This document shows, one piece after another, positions 1 to 6,654 of a stretch of 15,746 bases of DNA (position 1 is its first letter; each line of letters starts with the position of its first letter). The DNA lies in NCBI GenBank assembly GCA_902494945.1, contig CABUVF010000032.1:1-15746 (forward strand), in the 5' to 3' direction. The DNA is from an uncultured Collinsella sp. GTDB lineage: Bacteria > Actinomycetota > Coriobacteriia > Coriobacteriales > Coriobacteriaceae. The notes under the pieces were generated by a model, which was given only the letters and a program-made list of their open reading frames with translations, made no database searches and had not been told where the DNA came from. The position numbers and the translations under genes were made by a program.

Positions 1-1149
1 ACCTGGGAAGTTCAGGCCGATGCCGACGAGGAGCTGAGCGGTCTTTCTTTGACGTTTGTCGACGGCACGACGTTTGGTACCGATGACACGCGATTGACGA
101 TGCTCTCGGGCGAGGACCTCATGGATCGTACGCCCATGAAACCCACGTGCAAGGCTGACGGCCAGACGCTCAAGATTGACTTTGGCGAGACGGCGCCTGC
201 CGGCGGCTTTTTCCGTGTCGAGGTTTACGGCGTGACCTTCCCCGTCGAGGGCGGCGATGAGGCCTTTAGCGGCACCTATACGCTCGCCGACGGGTCGACC
301 AAGAAGATCTCCAAGATTCCGTCGGTGGAGATCAAGGGCGTGACGGCCTTCGATAACTTCCTGGCCGACCTTAAGGAGCAGCCGTGGGTCGAGGCATGGA
401 ATTCCAACATGTTCCTTCGCCTGTTCCTGAACCCGGTCATTTTGGTTCAGAGCCTGCCGATCGTCTTCAAAGGCTTCCTCATGTCGCTCTCGATCGTGCT
501 CGTGGCATTTCCGTTGGCCATTCCCTTTGGCTTTGCCTTGTCACTCATGCGCATCTCCAAGTCGCGCATCCTGCGTTGCCTTGCCGGCATCTATGTGAAT
601 ATCATCCGCGGTACGCCGGCGTTCCTGCAGATCTACATCGCGTTCTTTGGCCTGCCGCTGGCCGGCGTCAAGGTTGACGATTATGTGCTGGGCGTCATCG
701 TCATGGCCATGAACTCGTCCGCCTACCTGTGCGAGATCTTCCGCGCCGGTATTCAGTCGATCCCCAAGGGCCAAAACGAGGCCGCGCGCTCGCTGGGCAT
801 GAACGCCTTCCAGACGCTGCTCTACGTTATGATTCCGCAGACGTTCCGCAATGTCCTGCCTACGCTGACCAGCGAGTTTATCCTGCTTTACAAGGATACG
901 TCGCTGCTCGCGGCCGTGGGCGTGGTCGAGATCGTCATGAACGCCCGTACCATCGTGGCCACGACGGGTTCCATTACGCCGTATGTGGTTGCCGCGCTGT
1001 TCTATCTGGTCATCACCCTGCCGCTTGCTCGCTTGGTGAGCGGTCTTGAGGCGAGGCTTCTGGGGACGGCCGAAACCAAGAAGAAGCGTCCCGCCAAGAG
1101 CGCTGGACAGGTCGTCGCGACGCCCGCCGACCACATCGCCGGTCTGTAA
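1..1149 (+). CDS. Polar amino acid ABC transporter permease with N-terminal extracytoplasmic domain (5' partial)
   Basis: The reading frame is open to base 1, so the start lies outside the window and 382 residues are visible. A TTG at 49 is only an internal codon. The C-terminal half is a HisM/GlnP-type permease. Hydrophobic segments begin near visible residue 145, and the conserved cytoplasmic EAA loop reads EAARSLGMNAFQTLL, ending in IPQTFRNVLP; this loop contacts the ATPase. The chain ends in a Lys/Arg-rich tail. The first 125 or so visible residues are hydrophilic and beta-rich (DGTTFGTDDTRL, GGFFRVEVYG, GTYTLADGS) and do not resemble a normal periplasmic binding-protein fold; I could not assign them. 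The ATPase gene follows 12 bases later, so the two form an importer for an unidentified polar amino acid. Family assignment is firm; substrate and the nature of the leading domain are unknown. Confidence 0.9.
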   Translation, partial: TWEVQADADEELSGLSLTFVDGTTFGTDDTRLTMLSGEDLMDRTPMKPTCKADGQTLKIDFGETAPAGGFFRVEVYGVTFPVEGGDEAFSGTYTLADGSTKKISKIPSVEIKGVTAFDNFLADLKEQPWVEAWNSNMFLRLFLNPVILVQSLPIVFKGFLMSLSIVLVAFPLAIPFGFALSLMRISKSRILRCLAGIYVNIIRGTPAFLQIYIAFFGLPLAGVKVDDYVLGVIVMAMNSSAYLCEIFRAGIQSIPKGQNEAARSLGMNAFQTLLYVMIPQTFRNVLPTLTSEFILLYKDTSLLAAVGVVEIVMNARTIVATTGSITPYVVAALFYLVITLPLARLVSGLEARLLGTAETKKKRPAKSAGQVVATPADHIAGL

Positions 1150-1161
1150 GGAGGTCCTATC

Positions 1162-1914
<753 letters not shown>

Positions 1915-1941
1915 CTGGTTCATGCGGCTGGCATTACAGAA

Positions 1942-1975
1942 AACGGGGCTGGACATGAATCCAGTCCCGTTTTTT
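1942..1975. terminator. Bidirectional intrinsic terminator
   Basis: A 12-bp stem (1942-1953 with 1960-1971, one G-U wobble) with a 6-base loop is followed by six T on the plus strand. Read on the minus strand the same hairpin is followed by TTTT. It therefore can close both the ABC operon arriving from the left and the flavodoxin operon arriving from the right. Confidence 0.88.
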
Positions 1976-2029
1976 GTTGGGATGTCGATAATGTAGCGTG
2001 AGCCCCTTCTGTCGGGCTCGGTGGTGCTG

Positions 2030-2449
2030 CTAGGCCAGCTCGGCGCCAAGGGCACGGCAGGCCGCCTCGCCCTCATCGTCGGGCGCATCGTAGCAAATGA
2101 CGGAGTCCACGACGTTGACTCCGGCCTCGTCGGCGTCGGCCTTCCAGTTGTCCATCCACTCGCCCTCGGCCCACGAATAGGAGCCAAAGAGGACGACCTT
2201 CTTGTCGCCGAGGGTCTCCTTGACCTCGTCCCACATAGGCTGAAACTCGTCATACTCAAGCTCCTCGGAGCCCATGGCGGGGCAGCCGAAGGCGAAGGCA
2301 TCATATTCGGCGGCCTTGTCGGCAGAGAAGTCGGCGCAGGGGATGACCTCAGTCTCGGCCCCCGCGGACGTGGCGCTTTCGGCGACGAGGTTTGCCATGG
2401 CCTCGGTATTGCCCGTGCCGCTCCAGTAGACGACGGCGATCTTGCTCAT
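2030..2449 (-). CDS. Short-chain flavodoxin
   Basis: A 139-residue FMN protein, the usual length of short-chain flavodoxins, that carries one or two electrons at low potential in the cytoplasm and can replace ferredoxin when iron is scarce. The FMN phosphate loop is SGTGNT at 10-15, after the first strand KIAVVYW. The second FMN loop is CPAMGSEELEY from residue 56, and the third is GSYSWAEGEWMDNW at 89-102, with aromatic residues placed to stack on the flavin. The start has a ribosome binding site (AAAGGA on the minus strand, near 2456-2462). It lies 45 bases downstream of the DUF3793 gene on the same strand and probably shares its promoter, including the metal-regulator-like palindrome at 3223. 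Its redox partner is not apparent here. Confidence 0.95.
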   Translation of the reverse strand: MSKIAVVYWSGTGNTEAMANLVAESATSAGAETEVIPCADFSADKAAEYDAFAFGCPAMGSEELEYDEFQPMWDEVKETLGDKKVVLFGSYSWAEGEWMDNWKADADEAGVNVVDSVICYDAPDDEGEAACRALGAELA

Positions 2450-2494
2450 GTTTTGTCCTTTCGGTCGTGCGGCGCTTGCCGCGGCTTGTACGTT

Positions 2495-3199
2495 CTATCG
2501 GGTTGCCTGGGCAAGTTGCGCCAGGCTGCAGCCCTGCTGATAGATAAAAGTGAAGTATTGGGTGCAGGCACGGTAGGCATCAAACGTCGCAAGCGCCTGC
2601 TCGACATTTGCGTAGACCTTCCAGGCCCCAAAGACCTTGTAGTTCTCGCCGCGCTGGACGATAAATTCGTGCACGTCGTCGTAGGGATATCCAAGGAAGT
2701 AGCCTATTTCGTGCGGAAACTCGCAGGTGCAGTCTTTGCTGCAGCTAGCTTGCTGGGGTAGTGCGCATCGAGTCTGGCTGCAGGCGCATTCCGCGACGTT
2801 ATTGCTCGCGAGCGTGATGCGTGATGCCAAATGCACAAGGCATGCCGAAAGGTCTCTCGTGTCGTAGCCTTCCGAGGTGAGCGCCGTTTGGACGCGAGGG
2901 TCTGCGAAATAGGTGGTGAGGCTTTTGGCTCGGTACGCGTACACGAGCGCTCCGCAGGGCCGCCAGACCAAAACACTCAGGTGGATGCCGAGCGGGTCAA
3001 GCTCGCGATTGCACTGGGCGATAACGTTGAGCAGGCGTGCTCGGCGTTCTGCAATGGTTTCGGTTGTGGTCGAGCCGTCCCCGTGGGCGTAGGTGCCTGG
3101 ATAGGTAAAGAGCGATGCCGGCTTGATGCCCGCGAGCGTGGGAGAGCAGTTGCGCACGACTGCCGCCTGAAACGTTGGGATGTCTATGGTTCGAGTCAC
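2495..3199 (-). CDS. DUF3793 family protein with a cysteine-rich segment
   Basis: A 234-residue cytoplasmic protein of a family I recognise as DUF3793 from its N-terminal NCSPTLAGIKPASLF (17-31) and the block FPHEIGYFLGYPYDDVHEFI (161-180). The family has no established biochemical function; from memory, members often sit beside flavodoxin or iron-uptake genes in anaerobes, which fits this locus. Just before the FPHEIG block is a cluster of six cysteines (138, 140, 145, 153, 157, 159) that could bind metal or a cluster. The start is GTG, chosen because TAAGGAG lies seven bases upstream (3204-3210). It is first in a leftward operon with flavodoxin and has a clear promoter at 3238-3265. Confidence 0.88.
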   Translation of the reverse strand: MTRTIDIPTFQAAVVRNCSPTLAGIKPASLFTYPGTYAHGDGSTTTETIAERRARLLNVIAQCNRELDPLGIHLSVLVWRPCGALVYAYRAKSLTTYFADPRVQTALTSEGYDTRDLSACLVHLASRITLASNNVAECACSQTRCALPQQASCSKDCTCEFPHEIGYFLGYPYDDVHEFIVQRGENYKVFGAWKVYANVEQALATFDAYRACTQYFTFIYQQGCSLAQLAQATR

Positions 3200-3222
3200 G
3201 GCGCTCCTTACGGATCTAAACT

Positions 3223-3238
3223 GTTAGCCTAGGAAAAC
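3223..3238. promoter_or_regulatory. DtxR/MntR-like operator candidate
   Basis: GTTAGCCTAGGAAAAC is an imperfect 16-bp palindrome: a perfect CCTAGG core with GTT and AAC ends. It resembles sites recognised by metal-sensing DtxR/IdeR/MntR repressors (inverted repeats with AGGCTAA or TTTGCCT-like halves). It touches the -10 of the DUF3793 promoter and covers the expected transcription start near 3231, the classic position for repression. The regulator and metal are inferred. Confidence 0.55.
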
Positions 3239-3265
3239 TTATACACGAAAGTAAGCCATGGTCAA
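3238..3265 (-). promoter_or_regulatory. Promoter of the DUF3793-flavodoxin operon
   Basis: On the minus strand, -35 TTGACC (3260-3265) and -10 TATAAG (3238-3243) are separated by 16 bases. It predicts a start near 3231 and a leader of about 30 bases before the GTG at 3199. The palindrome at 3223-3238 lies across the start site. Confidence 0.7.
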
Positions 3266-3329
3266 CAAAAAAGTTTGAAGAGGGAAACTAATTGACCGAA
3301 CAGACATGATTTTGGGTTAAGATGGGGGC

Positions 3330-3344
3330 ACCCCATGGGGGTAT
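3330..3344. promoter_or_regulatory. CsoR-like operator candidate before the HMA gene
   Basis: The sequence ACCCCATGGGGGTAT contains the perfect 10-bp palindrome CCCCATGGGG and ends in GGGGGTAT. Operators of copper-sensing CsoR repressors are GC-rich inverted repeats of the form TACCC...GGGTA. It lies 30 bases before the HMA protein start. A possible promoter upstream (TTGACC at 3292-3297, TAAGAT at 3318-3323) has an unusually long 20-base spacer, so the exact promoter is uncertain. Confidence 0.5.
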
Positions 3345-3373
3345 CTAGATAGTGCTACTTGAAAGGGGAGCGC

Positions 3374-3757
3374 ATGAGTGACTTGCTCAACCCTGCGAAT
3401 CTCATCGTGCTGGCCGTCATTGCCGTCGGCATGTTTTTTGGACTGCGTCGCATTGCCGCTTCGACACACGGGAAGAGTTGCTGCAGCGATGGTACGAGCG
3501 GCAAGAAGGCCAAAAAGGTTGTTGTGGTGGATACCGATGCGTCACACTATCCCTATAGCGATGAGCTGCTCATCGGCGGCATGAACTGTGACGGCTGCGC
3601 TCAGAACGTAGCCAATGCCCTCAATGCGCTGGATGGCGTGTGGGCAACGGTGACGTATGCGGACCACACGGCACGCGTGCGCTCTAAGCAGCCGGTTGAT
3701 CGTGGTGTCCTCGAGACGGCCGTGAAAGACGCGGGCTACTACGTCATGACGCTGTAA
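3374..3757 (+). CDS. Membrane-anchored heavy-metal-associated (HMA) domain protein
   Basis: 127 residues. An N-terminal hydrophobic segment (about 9-24, IVLAVIAVGMFFGLRR) should anchor the protein in the membrane. It is followed by a Cys-Cys pair (36-37, SCCSDG) and a Lys-rich linker. From about residue 63 there is a ferredoxin-like HMA domain with the metal motif GMNCDGC (Cys72 and Cys75), as in copper chaperones and P-type ATPase N-domains. The N-terminal part resembles small FeoB-associated Cys-rich membrane proteins. The likely role is binding Cu(I) or another soft metal at the membrane surface; no metal ATPase is in the window to receive it. The ATG is chosen over an in-frame TTG at 3359 because GAAAGGGGAG lies just before it. 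It is divergent from the DUF3793 operon and convergent with YolD, with a 26-base gap. Confidence 0.85.
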   Translation: MSDLLNPANLIVLAVIAVGMFFGLRRIAASTHGKSCCSDGTSGKKAKKVVVVDTDASHYPYSDELLIGGMNCDGCAQNVANALNALDGVWATVTYADHTARVRSKQPVDRGVLETAVKDAGYYVMTL

Positions 3758-3783
3758 GCGCCGCCCTGGATGCGCTTCCTTGG

Positions 3784-4209
3784 CTAGGCTCGTCCGCGCA
3801 GTTCGATGTCTTGGATGTCGTCGAAGTCGATGGCGATGTCTCGGAGCTTGAGGAGCTTGAAGGCGGGGAGCGCCTCGTCGAGGATGCCGGTGCGGCTGCG
3901 ATAGCCGTATGTATCGTAATAGGTGACACGAACCAAGTCGCCACGTTTGAGACCCTCGAGCTTTTTAGAAAGTACGAGGGCTTTTTCTTCCGTGAGCTCA
4001 CGTTTTGACTCGACGGTGATTTCCTGCTTGCGCACGAGTTCGTAGTATCCCGTGAGGGCGGCAAAGGGCATAAACTGTGCGGCGCGGTTGGCGCGCACGG
4101 CACCGTTGGCAGTGAGGTTGGGGTCGGCGGCGCGACGTCTGCCCTCGGGGTCCGCCAGGCGCTCGAAGGCGGTCGGCGGGCGCACGGGCTGCTGCTTGGG
4201 TTTAGGCAC
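3784..4209 (-). CDS. YolD-like protein
   Basis: 141 residues, hydrophilic and cytoplasmic. The segment NRAAQFMPFAALTGYYELVR (41-60) is the hallmark of the YolD-like family, usually encoded next to UvrX/UmuC-type Y-family polymerases and thought to act as a UmuD-like partner; the exact biochemical role is unproven. The C-terminal half (LKRGDLVRVTYYDTYGY, then DIAIDFDDIQDIEL) is beta-rich as in the family. I chose the GTG at 4209 rather than the in-frame TTG at 4221, because GGAGG at 4215-4219 falls at correct spacing before the GTG. The gene begins inside the last codons of the polymerase (8-base overlap), so translation is probably coupled and both depend on the promoter at 5752-5780. Confidence 0.88.
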   Translation of the reverse strand: MPKPKQQPVRPPTAFERLADPEGRRRAADPNLTANGAVRANRAAQFMPFAALTGYYELVRKQEITVESKRELTEEKALVLSKKLEGLKRGDLVRVTYYDTYGYRSRTGILDEALPAFKLLKLRDIAIDFDDIQDIELRGRA

Positions 4210-5707
4210 GATGTCCTCCAACTTGGCCGTTGCGTTCGCGCGCGGTGGCGCCGGCGGTAAAGCTTAATCCCTTGACGAGCGCGTTCTTGCCGTACTTGCC
4301 TTTCACGGCCAGGACGGCGCGCGCCAGGTCGCGCTCGCGCTCATCGGCCTCGATATCGCTGAACAGATCGATGGTGGCAAATTCCTCGGGCACAAGATTG
4401 CCAAATCCCAGGTTGATGCGCTTGACCGGTCGTTTGGGATCGACCGTTTGTGCCCAAAGGTCATCGAAATACCCCATGATTTTCTTAAACGAATTAGTGC
4501 GCTCGGGCAGCTTTCGCGAGGCGTTGGAGTGCGCAAAGAGTGCGGCATAGCCACCACGCGGTTTGCCGCCATGCTCTCCCACAAAGATGCCATCGATTGC
4601 CTGCGCTTCGCGCACCAGGCGACGCCTTTCGTCATCGCGCTGGACGGGCTTGGGAGCACGGGGCGCGAGCTCGGGGCCGTCGGTCGCTGCGGGCTCGATG
4701 CCCGAGGTACTCGAGCGCAAGTGTCCGCAGCCGTCTATATACTGCGCCGTGCCGCTGGCGTTGAGCCGGCGTATGTCGGCGCGCTCGCTCGCGTAGCCCA
4801 CAAAGAGCGAGATGCTGTCGCAGACCACGTGCTTATCGACTAGATCCAACACGGCGTTGTCGACCATTTCGCGCAAGACGGTGTAGGCCTGCTCGTAGGC
4901 ATAGCCCTTCGAGAGCACCTGTCCTGTGGTGGTCGAGGTCGCTTGCGGGCGATAGGCTTGGATATCGGCGATGGTTGTCGGCTCGCGCCCGAAGGCGTGG
5001 TCGATAAGATATTCGGCATTGACGCCGAGTTCGTCGTAGAGCAGGTTCTCGTCGAGTGCGGCGACGCCCATCAGGTCGTAGACGCCGTATTTCTCGAGAC
5101 GGGCCGCCACGCCGGGGCCGATGCCCCAGATGTCGGTGATGGGGCGATGGGGCCAGATCTCCTTGCGGAAGGTCTCGTCGTCGAGCATGCCGATGCGGCT
5201 GGGTGCGTGCTTGGCGGTAATGTCGAGCGCTACCTTGGCCTGGAATAGGTTGGGGCCGATACCGACCGTCGCCGTGACGCCGGTACGCGCGAGGACTTCG
5301 TCGCGTAACATGCAGGCGAAGCCTTCCGCATCGGTGTGATAGAGGTCCAGATAGGGTGTCACGTCGATAAAGCACTCGTCAATTGAGTAGACGTGAACGT
5401 CTTGCGGACTGACGTATTCCAGGTAGATACCGTAGATCTGCGCCGACACCTCCATGTAGTGCTGCATGCGCGGTACGGCTTTGATGTAGTCGATGCCGTC
5501 GGGAATCTCGAACAGACGGCAGCGATTGTGTATCCCGAGGTCCTTCATGGACTGCGTGATGGCGAGGCAGATGGTCGTGCGCCCGCGCGATTCGTCGGCA
5601 ACGACCAGGTTGGTGGTGAGCGGATCGAGCCCACGATCGACGCACTCGACGCTGGCATAAAACGTTTTGAGGTCGATGCAGATGTAGGTGTGCTGCTCGT
5701 GCGCCAT
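4202..5707 (-). CDS. Y-family DNA polymerase (UvrX/UmuC/DinB-like), translesion synthesis
   Basis: 501 residues. Y-family polymerases copy damaged templates with low fidelity. The palm carries the metal-binding Asp12 (CIDLKTFYASVE, with Tyr17 as the expected steric gate) and Asp110/Glu111 (YSIDECFIDV). A helix-hairpin-helix thumb element follows (WGIGPGVAARLEKYGV, 194-209), and the little finger starts near 255. The little finger has a long hydrophilic insertion, about 316-402, as in the Gram-positive UvrX group. Three catalytic carboxylates are present, so it should be active. The ATG at 5707 is chosen over a TTG at 5719 because GGAGG (5713-5717) precedes it. It overlaps the YolD gene downstream. 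SOS-box-like sites on its promoter indicate LexA control. Confidence 0.95.
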   Translation of the reverse strand: MAHEQHTYICIDLKTFYASVECVDRGLDPLTTNLVVADESRGRTTICLAITQSMKDLGIHNRCRLFEIPDGIDYIKAVPRMQHYMEVSAQIYGIYLEYVSPQDVHVYSIDECFIDVTPYLDLYHTDAEGFACMLRDEVLARTGVTATVGIGPNLFQAKVALDITAKHAPSRIGMLDDETFRKEIWPHRPITDIWGIGPGVAARLEKYGVYDLMGVAALDENLLYDELGVNAEYLIDHAFGREPTTIADIQAYRPQATSTTTGQVLSKGYAYEQAYTVLREMVDNAVLDLVDKHVVCDSISLFVGYASERADIRRLNASGTAQYIDGCGHLRSSTSGIEPAATDGPELAPRAPKPVQRDDERRRLVREAQAIDGIFVGEHGGKPRGGYAALFAHSNASRKLPERTNSFKKIMGYFDDLWAQTVDPKRPVKRINLGFGNLVPEEFATIDLFSDIEADERERDLARAVLAVKGKYGKNALVKGLSFTAGATARERNGQVGGHRA

Positions 5708-5720
5708 CCGTGCCTCCAAT

Positions 5721-5734
5721 CAAACATATGTTCT
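5721..5734. promoter_or_regulatory. Second SOS-box-like site (weaker)
   Basis: CAAACATATGTTCT has two mismatches to the Gram-positive/actinobacterial LexA box CGAACNNNNGTTCG. It lies in the leader between the first box and the ribosome binding site of the polymerase gene, 3 bases from the first box, so cooperative LexA binding is possible. Confidence 0.45.
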
Positions 5735-5737
5735 TAT

Positions 5738-5751
5738 CGAATACCTGTTCG
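5738..5751. promoter_or_regulatory. SOS box (LexA operator) of the polymerase operon
   Basis: CGAATACCTGTTCG differs at one position from the LexA consensus CGAACNNNNGTTCG. It directly abuts the -10 hexamer and covers the predicted start near 5745. A further half-site-like copy, ATACCTGCTCGA, lies at 5755-5766 and matches 5741-5752 at 11 of 12 bases. Confidence 0.75.
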
Positions 5752-5780
5752 ATAATACCTGCTCGACCGGACACCGTCAA
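5752..5780 (-). promoter_or_regulatory. Promoter of the Y-family polymerase operon
   Basis: On the minus strand, -35 TTGACG (5775-5780) and -10 TATTAT (5752-5757) are separated by exactly 17 bases. This is a near-consensus housekeeping promoter that would need repression, consistent with the SOS boxes immediately downstream. The -35 touches the repeat copy at 5780-5802. Confidence 0.75.
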
Positions 5781-5802
5781 AACCTGTCCCTATTTGGCAG
5801 GT
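5780..5802. repeat. Copy 1 of a dispersed palindrome-derived repeat
   Basis: These 23 bases match 6514-6536 with only three differences (shared core AAACCTGTCCCT followed by TTTGG). The copy carries short inverted ends, ACCTG and CAGGT. It lies just upstream of the polymerase promoter. Confidence 0.55.
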
Positions 5803-5930
5803 ATGGTCGTGCGGCTGCATCGGGTTTTTAACGCAGCCCTAAAGAGCGCGAAACAGCTCGGAAAAGCTCGCTTCGTAGCATGAGGCTAACGATTGATGCC
5901 ACCATAAAGCACGGAAGGGTTGTGGGGATA

Positions 5931-6455
5931 ATGGTTAACTATGGGTTTGGTATGCCGACGCGCTTGGTTGCGGATGGGGACGTGGCTCGCTGGTGCGGGC
6001 GATTGGTTGCCCACTATGGCGGCACCAAGACACTGGTCGTGCTGGGAGGCGACAAGCACACGCGTGATGAGCTCGTTTCGGCGGCGCTGGGCTCGCTCGA
6101 TCGCGCCCTGCTCGAACGCGTGCTCTTTCGTTGCGGCTTGGTCGGGGGCGACGGGGGAGACGATTTGGTCGATGAGGCCGTAGCCCTGGCGACCGATGAG
6201 GGCGTGGACTTTGTCCTGGCGATCGGCGATGCCGATACGGCGGGCTTTGCGCGCGAACTCGCTCGTCGCATGGCCGTGCTCGATGCCGGCGAGGACGGCT
6301 TTGTTCCCTACGGATGCATCGTCTCCGAGGGAAAAGTGCCCGCCGTTGTGGGTGCCGGCGAGGTTCCCGTTTTCGCCATCATCGCTCCCGAACTGCTGGA
6401 GGGTATCGGCTCGCCCTTGCGCGAGCTGCTCGGCAGTGTGTGCGCCGCGGCCTAA
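5931..6455 (+). CDS. Short protein related to the N-terminal domain of iron-containing alcohol dehydrogenases
   Basis: 174 residues. The beginning, MVNYGFGMPTRLVADGDV, lines up with the MxNFxFxxPTxIxFG start of the iron-dependent alcohol dehydrogenase family. YGGTKTLVVLGGD and GVDFVLAIGDADTAGFARELAR correspond to the first Rossmann-like strands and to the region of the GGGSxxDxAK nucleotide loop, here changed to GDADTAG. The family is normally about 380 residues; this protein stops before the helical metal-binding domain, so the Asp/His iron ligands are absent. It is probably not an oxidoreductase. Homology favours the ATG at 5931 (GGGGA just before it); an in-frame ATG at 5880 would add 17 residues but has no clear ribosome binding site. 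It stands alone between two repeats. Assignment rests on motif resemblance only. Confidence 0.62.
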   Translation: MVNYGFGMPTRLVADGDVARWCGRLVAHYGGTKTLVVLGGDKHTRDELVSAALGSLDRALLERVLFRCGLVGGDGGDDLVDEAVALATDEGVDFVLAIGDADTAGFARELARRMAVLDAGEDGFVPYGCIVSEGKVPAVVGAGEVPVFAIIAPELLEGIGSPLRELLGSVCAAA

Positions 6456-6465
6456 TATTTACCAT

Positions 6466-6527
6466 AAAGGGATAGGTTATTTTTGGTTGGTAAAGCGTTT
6501 GACCTGCCAAAATAAACCTGTCCCTTT
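6466..6527. repeat. Long imperfect palindrome (copy 2 of the dispersed repeat), terminator-like
   Basis: A left arm of 29 bases (6466-6494) and a right arm of 30 bases (6498-6527) are near-complementary around a 3-base loop (GCG). Shared arm features are AAAGGGA, AGGTT, TTTTGG and GGT. The right arm ends in TTTTT (6525-6529), so the transcript of the preceding gene could terminate here. The right arm and its flank (6514-6536) match 5780-5802 at 20 of 23 bases, which suggests a REP- or MITE-like family rather than a simple terminator. Confidence 0.65.
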
Positions 6528-6566
6528 TTGGTCGGTTGCCGTTGGGGGGCGGATTGGCAACGCTCG

Positions 6567-6606
6567 CTGATTGTAGTCTTGACCTGCGCTAGAATAGGAC
6601 TATCTG
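6567..6606 (+). promoter_or_regulatory. Possible pgi promoter region
   Basis: Two overlapping weak matches exist: CTGATT (6567-6572) with TAGAAT (6590-6595) at 17 bases, and TTGACC (6579-6584) with TATCTG (6601-6606) at 16 bases. One of them probably drives pgi; I cannot tell which. Confidence 0.35.
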
Positions 6607-6654
6607 ATTATCCGGGCGCATGGAGGCTTGCGCCCGTATGCTGAGGAGGACTTT

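Noticed and set aside
2000..2019. Inverted repeat GAGCCC/GGGCTC just after the flavodoxin stop
   Set aside because: Only a 6-bp stem with no following T-tract on either strand; the hairpin at 1942 is the far better terminator.
2021..2761. A 246-codon plus-strand frame across the flavodoxin and DUF3793 genes
   Set aside because: It overlaps two recognisable minus-strand genes and crosses their intergenic space; the product has no family features.
3292..3323. MerR-type promoter with a long spacer ahead of the HMA gene
   Set aside because: The 20-base spacer is suggestive, but it contains no dyad symmetry as MerR/CueR operators require; the CsoR-like palindrome downstream is the better candidate.
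3784..5707. Prophage or mobile-element origin for the polymerase-YolD pair
   Set aside because: Similar pairs do occur on phages and plasmids, but no integrase, attachment site or compositional shift is seen here.
5738..5766. Two near-identical 12-base units taken as a possible tandem repeat or CRISPR remnant
   Set aside because: There are only two units at 14-base spacing, and they are explained by LexA half-sites over a promoter.
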